Of a stretch of DNA of 45,485 bases, positions 17,265-25,291 are shown piece after piece. Position numbers and translations under genes: made by a program. Within the stretch, counting starts at the first letter, position 1. Every line of letters starts with the position of its first letter. The DNA is from Myxococcales bacterium. Lineage in GTDB: Bacteria > Myxococcota_A > SURF-8. The stretch lies in the NCBI GenBank assembly GCA_003598065.1, contig QZKR01000150.1, forward strand, positions 1 through 45,485, written 5' to 3'. The notes beneath the pieces were generated by a model. It did no database searches. It saw only the letters and a program-made list of their open reading frames with translations, and was not told the DNA's origin.

Positions 17265-19285
17265 GTCATCAACTTTTTCAAGATAAAGGTTTCTATCCAA
17301 CCGCGGCCGACCGGCGCCTTGCGGTACAAGCTGGCGGCCGCGATCTCCTGCTGACGCGCGAAAAACGGTTCGGCGTCGGCGATGAAAGCGCCGACGAGCG
17401 GCTTGTTGAGGTTCTGTAGCAGGCGAATCATCCGTTCGAAATGATCTTTCTTCGTGCGGCCGGAACGGACCACGAGCACGCCGCCGTCAACCACCGGCGC
17501 CAGCTCGATCGCTTGCAGATAGGCGTAAAGCGGCGGCGTGTCGAGCACGATCAGTTCATAACGGGCGCGCAGATCGGCCACGAAATTGAGGAATTCCGGC
17601 CGGCAGAAAAGGTCGAGATCCTCGTGCGAACTCAAACCGCCGGCCAACCGGTCGGGCGCGCCGTCTTCCCCCTTGCGGATCAATTCGTCGAGCGTCGCCC
17701 GGTTTTCGAAGACTTCTCTCAGCGTGGGTCCGCTCGGGGTGTCGTAGTGCAGATCGAGATCGACGATCAGGGTCCGGCGGCCTCGCGCCGCCCAGGCGCG
17801 GGCGAAGCTTTCGCAAACCGTGGTCAGTCCGCTGCCCTTGACGGTGGCGAAAAAGCCGATGACCTGCCGCTCGCTGAAACGCTTTTCCACGGACAGCGCG
17901 GCGACGATCGGTTTGTAAACGTCGGGCTCGACGTGCGGCGCGTTTTTGGGAGCCTTGGGATCGTGGAATTGCTGGCCGAGCACGGCCAGTCCGGCGCGCT
18001 GGTGCACTTCGCGCGCCGAGCGCAAGGCGGGATTGAGAATCTCGCGCAAAAGCACCACGAAAAATCCCAGGAAGAAGGCGAGGACCGGCACGCCGACGGC
18101 GACGATTTTGGCGGCGGAGCTTTCCGGGTACTTCGGCGGGAAGGCCCGTTCGATGATGCGGAATTCCTGCTGCCCTTCATTGGCGAAGGACGACGCTTCT
18201 TCGCGTCGAATCATGAGCGAATCGGCCAGCCGTTTGGCGAAGATGTATCGCTGTTGAATGTCGGCGAAGCCGCGCTCCTTCTCGGACATGGAGGAGAGTT
18301 TTTTCTCAAGCTGCGCCCGCTGGCTGTTCAACGAATTGATGCGCGCCGCAACCACGTCGCGTTGCCCCGAGATGGTGCCTTTCTGCGACACCGCCACCTT
18401 GGATTCCAACTCGGCGATCCGCTTTCGCAGGCGATCGACTTGAGGGTTCTCGTCGGTGTAGCGCATTTTCAAATCGTCGTACTGGCGCTTCAAAGCGGCG
18501 AGTTCGGCGCGGCTCGTCTCCGCCTCGCTCATGTCCATCGGCGCGTCGGGCGTGGAGCCGTACTGCGAAAGCTGGCGCGACAGTCCGGAAAGCTGGCTGC
18601 GGGCCTCCTCGGCGCGCAGCCTGAGTTCGCTCACCTTTTCCAGCGACACTTCCGTCTCCATGTCGAGACTGACGATGCCGTGCTGCTGCTTGAACTCGGC
18701 CCGTTCGTCCGTGACGGCCTTGAGTTTCGCGTTGGCGTCTTCCACCAGCGAATCGAGTTCTTCGAAGGCTTTCTTGGCGTCCTCGCGCCGCATCGTTTCC
18801 AGAAATTCGACGAACACCTCGGCGGCGATGTTGGCGATCTGCACCGCCTGGTTGGGGCTGTCGCCGACGGCGGAAACGGAAATCATGTTGGAATTGACGG
18901 GGCGGGAGAGCTTGATCTTGCCCATGAAATCGTGAACGTCGGTGTCGAGTCCCGCCCGTTCGATGATTTTTTGGAGATTGGACGGCACGCGGAGGATATC
19001 CATCAGGGTGTCGAGGCTCACCTGCGGCAGGTCGAAATGCTGGCCTTCGCTGATGACGATCTTGCGCGGCGGGTCGGTGCGCAGGATGACGGCGGCGGCG
19101 GTGTAGGTCGTACCGCGGATTTCCATCGCCCAGGCGACGCCGATCGCGCCGAAGAGCAGCACGACGAACACCATCCGTTTCCAGGCGCGGACGAGCGCCC
19201 AGACGTAGCGACGGAAATCGATCGTCTTGAAGGGATTGTCGTCCGGGGCGGCTATGGCCGGCCCGAGGCCGCGTAGATCTTCCAT
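17261..19285 (-). CDS. Wzz/GNVR chain-length protein with degenerate BY-kinase domain
   Basis: This 674-residue protein has the layout of Wzc: a membrane segment near 38-54, a long periplasmic coiled-coil region (about 165-350), the GNVR/PYPE-type segment PPKYPESSAAK before the second membrane segment (393-413), and a cytoplasmic P-loop domain (about 470-674). In active BY-kinases Walker A reads GxGKT. Here it is VKGSGLTTV, with Leu487 in place of lysine, although the A' aspartates (Asp509, Asp511) and Walker B (LIVLDTPP, Asp582) remain. The C-terminal tail holds one tyrosine (SLYRK) rather than a cluster. It is probably a chain-length regulator with an ATP-binding-defective domain. It starts one base after the preceding stop. 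Confidence 0.87.
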   Translation of the reverse strand: MEDLRGLGPAIAAPDDNPFKTIDFRRYVWALVRAWKRMVFVVLLFGAIGVAWAMEIRGTTYTAAAVILRTDPPRKIVISEGQHFDLPQVSLDTLMDILRVPSNLQKIIERAGLDTDVHDFMGKIKLSRPVNSNMISVSAVGDSPNQAVQIANIAAEVFVEFLETMRREDAKKAFEELDSLVEDANAKLKAVTDERAEFKQQHGIVSLDMETEVSLEKVSELRLRAEEARSQLSGLSRQLSQYGSTPDAPMDMSEAETSRAELAALKRQYDDLKMRYTDENPQVDRLRKRIAELESKVAVSQKGTISGQRDVVAARINSLNSQRAQLEKKLSSMSEKERGFADIQQRYIFAKRLADSLMIRREEASSFANEGQQEFRIIERAFPPKYPESSAAKIVAVGVPVLAFFLGFFVVLLREILNPALRSAREVHQRAGLAVLGQQFHDPKAPKNAPHVEPDVYKPIVAALSVEKRFSERQVIGFFATVKGSGLTTVCESFARAWAARGRRTLIVDLDLHYDTPSGPTLREVFENRATLDELIRKGEDGAPDRLAGGLSSHEDLDLFCRPEFLNFVADLRARYELIVLDTPPLYAYLQAIELAPVVDGGVLVVRSGRTKKDHFERMIRLLQNLNKPLVGAFIADAEPFFARQQEIAAASLYRKAPVGRGWIETFILKKLMT

Positions 19286-19286
19286 G

Positions 19287-20447
19287 CTATCGCTCCGCCA
19301 TTCGTTTCAAACTCTGGAGCGTCTCCTCCGCCGTTTTCGTCCATGAAAAACGCGCCGCCCGTTCCGGACCCGCCTCGCGGGCCTTGGCTCGGAACGTTTC
19401 GTCGAACAAGCCTCGCTCCAGGGCGTCGGCGATCGCCTCCGGGTCGTCAGGGTCGAACAGAGCGCCCGCCTCACCCACGACTTCCGGCAACGAGGCCCGG
19501 TTCGCCGCGACGACCGGAACGCCGGCGGCCATGGCCTCGATGGCGGGGATGCCGAACCCCTCGAATCGAGAGGGAAAAGCGAACAAATCGGCGCCCCCGT
19601 AATAATAAGGCAGCGCCGTCTGCGGCGCAACCCCGGCGAACTGCACATACTCGCCCAATTGTAGCACATCGACGCGTTTTCGCACAGCTTCCGCGCCGCT
19701 CCAGTCGGGGCCGACAAACACCAGCCGCGCCGCCAGATCGGGCCGCCGGGCGCGAAGCCGCGCGTAGCCGTCGAGCAGGCCGATGTGATTTTTCCCCGGA
19801 TGTTCGATCCGCGCCACGTAGAGGATGTAGCGCTCCGGCAGAGCGGCCATCGATTGCAGCGCGGCGCGCGCCGCCTCGCGGGTCATGGGACGAAAGGCGG
19901 CGTGATCCACGCCGTTGTAAACCACTTTGACGCGAGAGCGATCGACGCCGGCAAAACGCACCAGGTCGTCGGCCGTCGCCTGGCTCGGCGCAAAGAGCAG
20001 CCGCGCCCGCCGCCAGGCGAGAGGCAGGGCGTGCGTCACGTAGGCCGTCCGCCAGCGATCGTACTTCTCCGGCAGATGGAACTGAGCCAGATCGTGGACG
20101 GTCGCCGCCAGCGGAACGCCGCGCGGCGTGGCCACCGTCATGCGGCGATTGCCGGCGGGCAAAAAGAGAACGTCGCAGCGCCGGCGGGCCGCCCAAAGCG
20201 GCAGCGGCCCCGTGTGCCAGGCGATATTGGCCATGGCGCCGTGCCAGCGGGGCTCCACCGGGACGAATTGCGCCGAGGGCCCGAGATCCAGCAGCCCGCG
20301 TTCCTTTTCGAAACCGAAGACGACGAATTGCAGGTCGGGCGTTCGGGAAAGCTGCTGAACCAGCCGGGCGATGTAGACGCCAATGCCCGAGGCCAGCCCT
20401 TCCAGCGGCATCGCCGGGAAACCGATGATGAACGGCCGCGAACTCAT
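19287..20447 (-). CDS. GT4 glycosyltransferase
   Basis: This 386-residue retaining GT-B enzyme has an N-terminal acceptor domain with GIGVYIARL and a C-terminal donor domain. The diagnostic EX7E motif is EGFGIPAIE in FPSRFEGFGIPAIEAMAAG, followed by the LPEVVGEAG loop; LYVARIEHPGKN marks the start of the donor domain. It would transfer a sugar from an activated nucleotide to the growing lipid-linked repeat unit on the cytoplasmic side. Start ATG 20447 follows AGGAAAAAG. The gap to the upstream gene is 11 bases, and to the downstream Wzz-like gene one base. Linkage and sugar are unknown. Confidence 0.88.
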   Translation of the reverse strand: MSSRPFIIGFPAMPLEGLASGIGVYIARLVQQLSRTPDLQFVVFGFEKERGLLDLGPSAQFVPVEPRWHGAMANIAWHTGPLPLWAARRRCDVLFLPAGNRRMTVATPRGVPLAATVHDLAQFHLPEKYDRWRTAYVTHALPLAWRRARLLFAPSQATADDLVRFAGVDRSRVKVVYNGVDHAAFRPMTREAARAALQSMAALPERYILYVARIEHPGKNHIGLLDGYARLRARRPDLAARLVFVGPDWSGAEAVRKRVDVLQLGEYVQFAGVAPQTALPYYYGGADLFAFPSRFEGFGIPAIEAMAAGVPVVAANRASLPEVVGEAGALFDPDDPEAIADALERGLFDETFRAKAREAGPERAARFSWTKTAEETLQSLKRMAER

Positions 20448-20458
20448 TCAGCTTTTTC

Positions 20459-21640
20459 CTACGCCACGCCGCGCGAGGCGACGGTCTGAAATAAAATGTT
20501 CTCGAACGCATCGATGTACGGCGCGAAGCCGTACCGCTCCTCGAACAGCTTGCGGCCGTTCGCCCCGAGATCGACGGCCAGTTTCTTGTCGGCCAGAAGC
20601 CAGTCCAGAAGCCGTGCGAATTCGCCCACGTCGGTCGCCGGGGCGGCGAGACCGTTGACCCCGTGCCAGAGCCACTCCGGGATGCCGCCGACGCGGAAGG
20701 CGACAATCGGCCGCGCCGCCGCCATGGCTTCGATGCCGACCATGCCGAACGGCTCCGGCCAGCGGCTCGGCACGGCGATGACCGCCGCCCGGCCGTAAAG
20801 GTCCATCGTCTCGTCATGCGAAAGCCGACCGAGAAATTGCACGCGGTCGGCGATGCCCAGCCGCTGCGCCATCCATTCCAGTTCCGGCCGCATGTTGCCC
20901 GAGCCGGCGACCACGCAGCGCCAGGGATGAACAAGCTTCGCCAAAGCCTCCAACAGGAGATCCACCCCTTTGCCGCGGATAAGCTGGCCGACGAAAAGCA
21001 CCATGTCCTCCTCGACCGGATACGGCATGGGCGTGAGCCGAACTTCGCCGGGAAGGGGCGGCAGGATGTGAATTCGCTCGGGGTGCAGGCCGTTCTGCGC
21101 CAGTTCGTCGCGCATGAAGCGGCTGGCGACGATCAACCGGTCCACGAAATGATGCGCCGCGATGTCGTCGAGCCGCTCGCGGACGGAGTTGACCGTCAAT
21201 CCGCCGTCGGCTCCCCGGCCGATGAAGCAGCCGTGGGCCAGGCAGGCGAAGCCGGCGGGCCTGGCGCAAATGGCCTGCGAAAGCGGAAAGTACTTGTGCC
21301 GGCGCGGACAGACGAGATCGTGGTCGTGCACGACGCGCACCACCGGCCCCATCGCCAAAAGCTTGCGGATCATCCAGGGTTCGAAAGGCCGCTGAACGAC
21401 GATAACGTCCGGCGGATGTGTTTCGGCAAGCCGCTCCAGGTCGGTTTCCTCGGCGACGGGGTGCAGCGCGTCGAAGGCGGCTTTCCAATCGGAATCGACC
21501 GGTTCGTCGGCGCGGTGGACGAGCGCCTGCCGGTGGCCGCGCCGTCTCAGCCCATGCGCCAGGGCGAGCAGATTCTGTTCGATGCCTCCCAGGGCGCGCG
21601 GATGTTCGCCCACCTGCCAGATCGTCAGCCGCTGGTTCAT
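20459..21640 (-). CDS. GT4 glycosyltransferase
   Basis: This 393-residue retaining GT-B glycosyltransferase starts at ATG 21640, which overlaps the preceding stop (ATGA) and gives the expected N-terminus WQVGEHPRALGGIEQ. The frame stays open much farther upstream, but that part is antisense-style Arg-rich sequence over the neighbouring gene and is not coding. The EX7E motif is EPFGMVGIE, preceded by PSRW; VLFVGQLIRGKG opens the donor domain. Several His, Cys and Trp residues (LVCPRRHKYFP) near the middle resemble the CPRR-type loop of some GT4 enzymes. It probably adds one sugar to the repeat unit made by this operon. Confidence 0.88.
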   Translation of the reverse strand: MNQRLTIWQVGEHPRALGGIEQNLLALAHGLRRRGHRQALVHRADEPVDSDWKAAFDALHPVAEETDLERLAETHPPDVIVVQRPFEPWMIRKLLAMGPVVRVVHDHDLVCPRRHKYFPLSQAICARPAGFACLAHGCFIGRGADGGLTVNSVRERLDDIAAHHFVDRLIVASRFMRDELAQNGLHPERIHILPPLPGEVRLTPMPYPVEEDMVLFVGQLIRGKGVDLLLEALAKLVHPWRCVVAGSGNMRPELEWMAQRLGIADRVQFLGRLSHDETMDLYGRAAVIAVPSRWPEPFGMVGIEAMAAARPIVAFRVGGIPEWLWHGVNGLAAPATDVGEFARLLDWLLADKKLAVDLGANGRKLFEERYGFAPYIDAFENILFQTVASRGVA

Positions 21641-22875
21641 CGGCGCGCCTCCGCGATCGCCGTCCTGTAGACGTCGAGCAGTTGATCGACGACCGCGCCC
21701 CAACTGTACCGTTCGATCGCTTTTTTCCGGCCGGCGTCGCCGAGTTTGCGCGCCAGCGCCGCGTCGTCGAGCACGCGCCGGAGGGCGTCGGACAATGCTT
21801 CTCCGTCGTCGGGTTCGACCAGCAGCGCGTCGCGTTCGTGTTCGCAGAGCCGCGCCAGACCTCCCACGCGCGCCGCCACCACCGGCCGGCCCGCCGCCCA
21901 CGCTTCGAGCACGACGATGCCGAACGGTTCGTGACGCGAAGGCAGCACGAAAACGTCCGCCGCCGCGTAGGCGTCGGCCAGGGATTTGTCTTGATAGGGC
22001 AGGGAGGGCAGGCGGCGGAAACGATCGCCGAGACCCAGTTCGGCGGCGCGCGCGTCGAGCCGGCGCGCGTAATCGGCGTCCGTGACGGGGCCGATGAGCA
22101 CGACTTTCGGTGGACTTTCCTCCCCGGCGAGGCGCGCCGCCGCCTCGACAAGCGCCAGCTGGTTTTTCTGCGGGTCGATGCGGCTGAGGCAGAGCATCAG
22201 CCGGTCCGAGGCGGCGAAGCCGTGCGCGGCGCGGAAACGCGCGCCGTCGCCGCCCGCGAAATCCTCGGGCTTCACGCCGTTCGGCAAGTGCAGAACGCGC
22301 CGGCCGGGATGCCGTTCGCGCACGGCGTCCACCTCGTCGGCGTTGACGCAGAAGATCGCCGCGGCGTGATCCAGCAGGCGGCGCGAGCCCCACAGCGCGC
22401 CGAACGGCCGGCCCCAGTCGAAGCGGCCGCGCACGGGAGCGAGCAGCGATTCGCGTTCGGCCTCGGGCACGGCGTAGACGCCGCCGTGCAGCGTCAGAAC
22501 GTAGGGGCGGCCGCGCCGACTGGCGACGAAAGCCGCTTCGGCCCCCAGCCGCTTGCCGGTGTGCAAATGGTAGATGTCGAAGGGCGGCGCGGCGACGAGC
22601 GCCGCAAACATGGAGAAAGAGAGGAGGTTGCCGCCCTTCTTGTCGAGCGCGGCTTTCGCCGCCGCATCGAGCCCGAGCAGGGGATAACAGTAACGGAAAC
22701 GGCGCACCGGCGCGCCCGCCACGACGGCGCGGCCCGGACGCGACAGCGCCGCCGACGTCCAAAGCTCCGTCTCATGGCCTCGCGCGGCAAGCTCGGCCGT
22801 GGCGCGGGCGATCGCCGTTTCCGTCCCGCCCCACTCCTCCGCCACGAATCGCCGTGCGATTTGCAGGATCCGCAT
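21637..22875 (-). CDS. GT4 glycosyltransferase
   Basis: This 412-residue retaining GT-B glycosyltransferase begins RILQIARRFVAEEWGGTET, with the GGTE acceptor-loop typical of the family. The donor domain begins at LCLSRIDPQKNQ, and the EX7E motif is EPFGIVVLE in LPSRHEPFGIVVLEAWAAG. Start ATG 22875 is six bases after the preceding stop, and the gene ends inside the next start codon (ATGA). It is one of four GT4 enzymes in a row; their sequences differ clearly, so they are unlikely to be recent duplicates and probably make different linkages. Confidence 0.88.
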   Translation of the reverse strand: MRILQIARRFVAEEWGGTETAIARATAELAARGHETELWTSAALSRPGRAVVAGAPVRRFRYCYPLLGLDAAAKAALDKKGGNLLSFSMFAALVAAPPFDIYHLHTGKRLGAEAAFVASRRGRPYVLTLHGGVYAVPEAERESLLAPVRGRFDWGRPFGALWGSRRLLDHAAAIFCVNADEVDAVRERHPGRRVLHLPNGVKPEDFAGGDGARFRAAHGFAASDRLMLCLSRIDPQKNQLALVEAAARLAGEESPPKVVLIGPVTDADYARRLDARAAELGLGDRFRRLPSLPYQDKSLADAYAAADVFVLPSRHEPFGIVVLEAWAAGRPVVAARVGGLARLCEHERDALLVEPDDGEALSDALRRVLDDAALARKLGDAGRKKAIERYSWGAVVDQLLDVYRTAIAEARR

Positions 22876-22881
22876 GCCGCC

Positions 22882-24123
22882 TCATCCCCACCGCCGCGCC
22901 AGTTCCGGCCAGCGGCGGACCGTATCCACCAGAAACGCCTCGATTTCGTCGAGGTAGCGCGTCGTGTTGAAGCGCGTCGCCACCTCCTGCCGTCCGGCGA
23001 TCGCCAGGTCGCGGCGCAGGTCGGCTTCGCGAATGAGCCGCGCCAAGCGGTCGGCCAGCGCCTCGCCGTCGCCGGCGGGGAAGGTGAGCGCGTTGACGCC
23101 GTCTTTCAGAAATTCGCCGGGGCCGCCGCGCGTCGTGCTGGCCACCGGCAGGCCGGAAGCCATCGCCTCCAGGTGCGTCAGGCCGAAGGGCTCGTCCCAG
23201 ATCGAGGGGAAAACGAAAACGTCCGCCGTGCGATACAGTTCGGGCAGACGTTCGCGCGGCACCCGGCCCATGAATTCCGTCTGTGCGGCGACCCCGAGCC
23301 GCTCGGCCAGGTTGCGCAATCGGTCGGCGTAGCTTTCATCCCCCGCGCCGGCGATGGTCAGGTGCGCGCCGATGCCGCGCGATTTGAGCAGCCCCAGCGC
23401 CTCGACGGCCGTATGCACGCCTTTGTAATCGTAGAGCTGCCCTACGTAGAGCAGTCGCGCGGGTTTGTGGAGGCCGCCGGGGCAGTTTTTCTGGGCGAAG
23501 ATCTCCGGGTCCACGCCTTGATAGATCACCTGCGCGTGGCTGGCCGGCACGCCGTCGCGCTCCAGGGCTTCGACGAGCGTCCGGGAAATGACGGTGAGCG
23601 CGGGGAACGACACGTCGGCGAGCGTCGTGCGGCGGGCCAAGGTGAGGTCGAGGAAAAAACCCGCCATCCGGCGCGGAACGAGCGAAAAGCGGGGCGGAGC
23701 ATAGAAGGTCAGATACATGTCGTTGAGCGTCGCGGCATAAGGGATGTCGGCGGCCATCGCCGCGCGAACCGGCCCGAGGGTGAGCCGCCTCAGACTCCAG
23801 AAGAAGACGCAGTCCGGCTTGAGCCGATCGATGGTGCGCTTGAGAATCAGGCGGTTTTCGCGCTCGGCGGCGAGATGCGCCGAGCGCGCCTTGCCGTTCA
23901 ACGATTCGTCGAACGGCCGAATCAGGCGCAGGTTGCGCGTCACCGGCTCGCCGGAAGGCCCCGTCAGCGAAGGACGCGGCGCGCCCTGGGGATGGAACGA
24001 ACTGGTCTGGACGGTCACGTCGTGGCCGCGGCGGATCAAGCCGCGCGCGACGTCCGCGGCGAGGATTTCGTAACCGCCGAGGACGGAGGGCGGGTAAAGA
24101 TTGCTGACGAAAAGAATGTTCAT
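22882..24123 (-). CDS. GT4 glycosyltransferase
   Basis: This 413-residue retaining GT-B glycosyltransferase starts at ATG 24123, overlapping the upstream stop (ATGA), with the N-terminus NILFVSNLYPPSVLGGYE. The donor domain opens at LLYVGQLYDYKGVHTAVEAL, and the EX7E motif is EPFGLTHLE within FPSIWDEPFGLTHLEAMASG. The open frame continues far upstream into the neighbouring gene, but that part is an antisense-like artefact of high GC. As with its neighbours, donor and acceptor cannot be predicted from sequence alone. Confidence 0.88.
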   Translation of the reverse strand: MNILFVSNLYPPSVLGGYEILAADVARGLIRRGHDVTVQTSSFHPQGAPRPSLTGPSGEPVTRNLRLIRPFDESLNGKARSAHLAAERENRLILKRTIDRLKPDCVFFWSLRRLTLGPVRAAMAADIPYAATLNDMYLTFYAPPRFSLVPRRMAGFFLDLTLARRTTLADVSFPALTVISRTLVEALERDGVPASHAQVIYQGVDPEIFAQKNCPGGLHKPARLLYVGQLYDYKGVHTAVEALGLLKSRGIGAHLTIAGAGDESYADRLRNLAERLGVAAQTEFMGRVPRERLPELYRTADVFVFPSIWDEPFGLTHLEAMASGLPVASTTRGGPGEFLKDGVNALTFPAGDGEALADRLARLIREADLRRDLAIAGRQEVATRFNTTRYLDEIEAFLVDTVRRWPELARRWG

Positions 24124-25289
24124 CGCGTCGTCTCCCGACCTCGCCAGGTCAGGGCCGGCGCGGCCATGAGCGTATACAGATCGGTGATCGCCTGCACGTC
24201 GTCGGGGATGGGGTGATTGGAAAGCAGCATCGCATAGGCGGACGACGCGTCGGGGTGGTAGCCGTGCATGCCGACGATCGGCCGTTCGCCCATGAAGCTC
24301 GGAACGAGCAGATGGCCCTCGTCCACGAGGAAAAACAGTTCGCCGTACTTGGCGTCGGGGAAATAGGCCCCGAGCGCCTCCAACTCGGCGCGCGGCATGA
24401 TGCGGCCGTAAGACTCCGCCGAAAGGCGGGCCGTGATCGCCGCGCGCGCGTCCTGGTTCATGAACCAGAAGCGGGCCATCGTCGAATCGTAAACGGCGGC
24501 GTAGTCGCGCCCGAAACGGAAGCCCAAGGCGTCGATCTCCCGCCACAGCGGATGGTTCGCCGTGGTGTTGGCCTGACCGTGGTCGGAGAAGACGTAGATG
24601 TCGAGATCGCGGTAGCATTCCTCGGCTTCGGCGAAGAGCCGCGCGAGGCGCTGCCGGTAGCGGTCGATCTGCGACAAGACCGGCTCGCTGCCCACGCCGT
24701 GGACGTGCAGCAGGCCGTCGAGGTCGGCGTTGTAGTTGAAGATCCAGGCGACCTGACGCTCCCGGATGGCGGCGAGCGCGGCGTCGTGGTTGTCGTCCTC
24801 GCTTCTGCGCCAGTCGGAGACGTGATGGGGGATGCCGGACAGCCGCAGCAGGGCGAAGATATTGTCGCCGTGGATCATCCCGTCGGGCTCGAAGAGGCTT
24901 TTTTTCTCGCAGTAGTCGAACAAATGAAAGTAGCGGAAGGGCATGTTGTAGATCTGGAAGTAACCCGTGTAACCGTAGAATCCCTTCAGCGCCTGCGAGA
25001 TCTTGTTGCGCACGCGGGCCCGCGAGGCGAGCGCGCGGGGCAGGACGCGCAGCGGATAGAGCCACTTGAACGGCGACGACTCGGGATTGTAGAAATAGAA
25101 CGAGAAGTGGCCGTGCTCGGCGGGCGTTTTACCGGTGAGGATCGAGGGCACGCAGGCCGAGCTGTAACCGAGGATCGAGCGCAGACGGCGGCGATGCGGC
25201 AGGAGGTTAGGGAAAAATTCCACCGATTGCAGGATTTCCCAGCCGAAGGCGTCGAGGAATACGAAAAGCGAGAGTCGTTCCGCGCGCAT
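24120..25289 (-). CDS. alkaline-phosphatase-superfamily (type I phosphodiesterase-like) enzyme
   Basis: This 389-residue protein has the metal-site pattern of the alkaline phosphatase superfamily: Asp in FLDAFGWE near the N-terminus, the nucleophile loop GYSSACVPSILTGKTPAEHG, then LLHVHGVGS, VFSDHGQANT and a late MHGYHPD. Members hydrolyse or transfer phosphate, phosphodiester or sulfate groups. There is no signal peptide, so it should act in the cytoplasm, unlike most phosphoglycerol or phosphoethanolamine transferases. ATG 25289 is preferred, two bases after the upstream stop; a TTG at 25295 overlaps that stop and is an alternative. Its place between glycosyltransferase genes suggests action on a sugar intermediate or a phosphorylated glycan substituent (inference). 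Confidence 0.75.
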   Translation of the reverse strand: MRAERLSLFVFLDAFGWEILQSVEFFPNLLPHRRRLRSILGYSSACVPSILTGKTPAEHGHFSFYFYNPESSPFKWLYPLRVLPRALASRARVRNKISQALKGFYGYTGYFQIYNMPFRYFHLFDYCEKKSLFEPDGMIHGDNIFALLRLSGIPHHVSDWRRSEDDNHDAALAAIRERQVAWIFNYNADLDGLLHVHGVGSEPVLSQIDRYRQRLARLFAEAEECYRDLDIYVFSDHGQANTTANHPLWREIDALGFRFGRDYAAVYDSTMARFWFMNQDARAAITARLSAESYGRIMPRAELEALGAYFPDAKYGELFFLVDEGHLLVPSFMGERPIVGMHGYHPDASSAYAMLLSNHPIPDDVQAITDLYTLMAAPALTWRGRETTR

Positions 25290-25291
25290 TG

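Noticed and set aside
21641..22762. upstream extension of the GT4 frame ending at 20459
   Set aside because: Overlaps the next GT4 gene in another frame and is Arg-rich; the ATGA overlap at 21637-21640 marks the real start.
21418..24216. 932-residue open frame on the plus strand
   Set aside because: Antisense to three GT4 genes with clear EX7E motifs; Arg/Ala/Gln-rich artefact.
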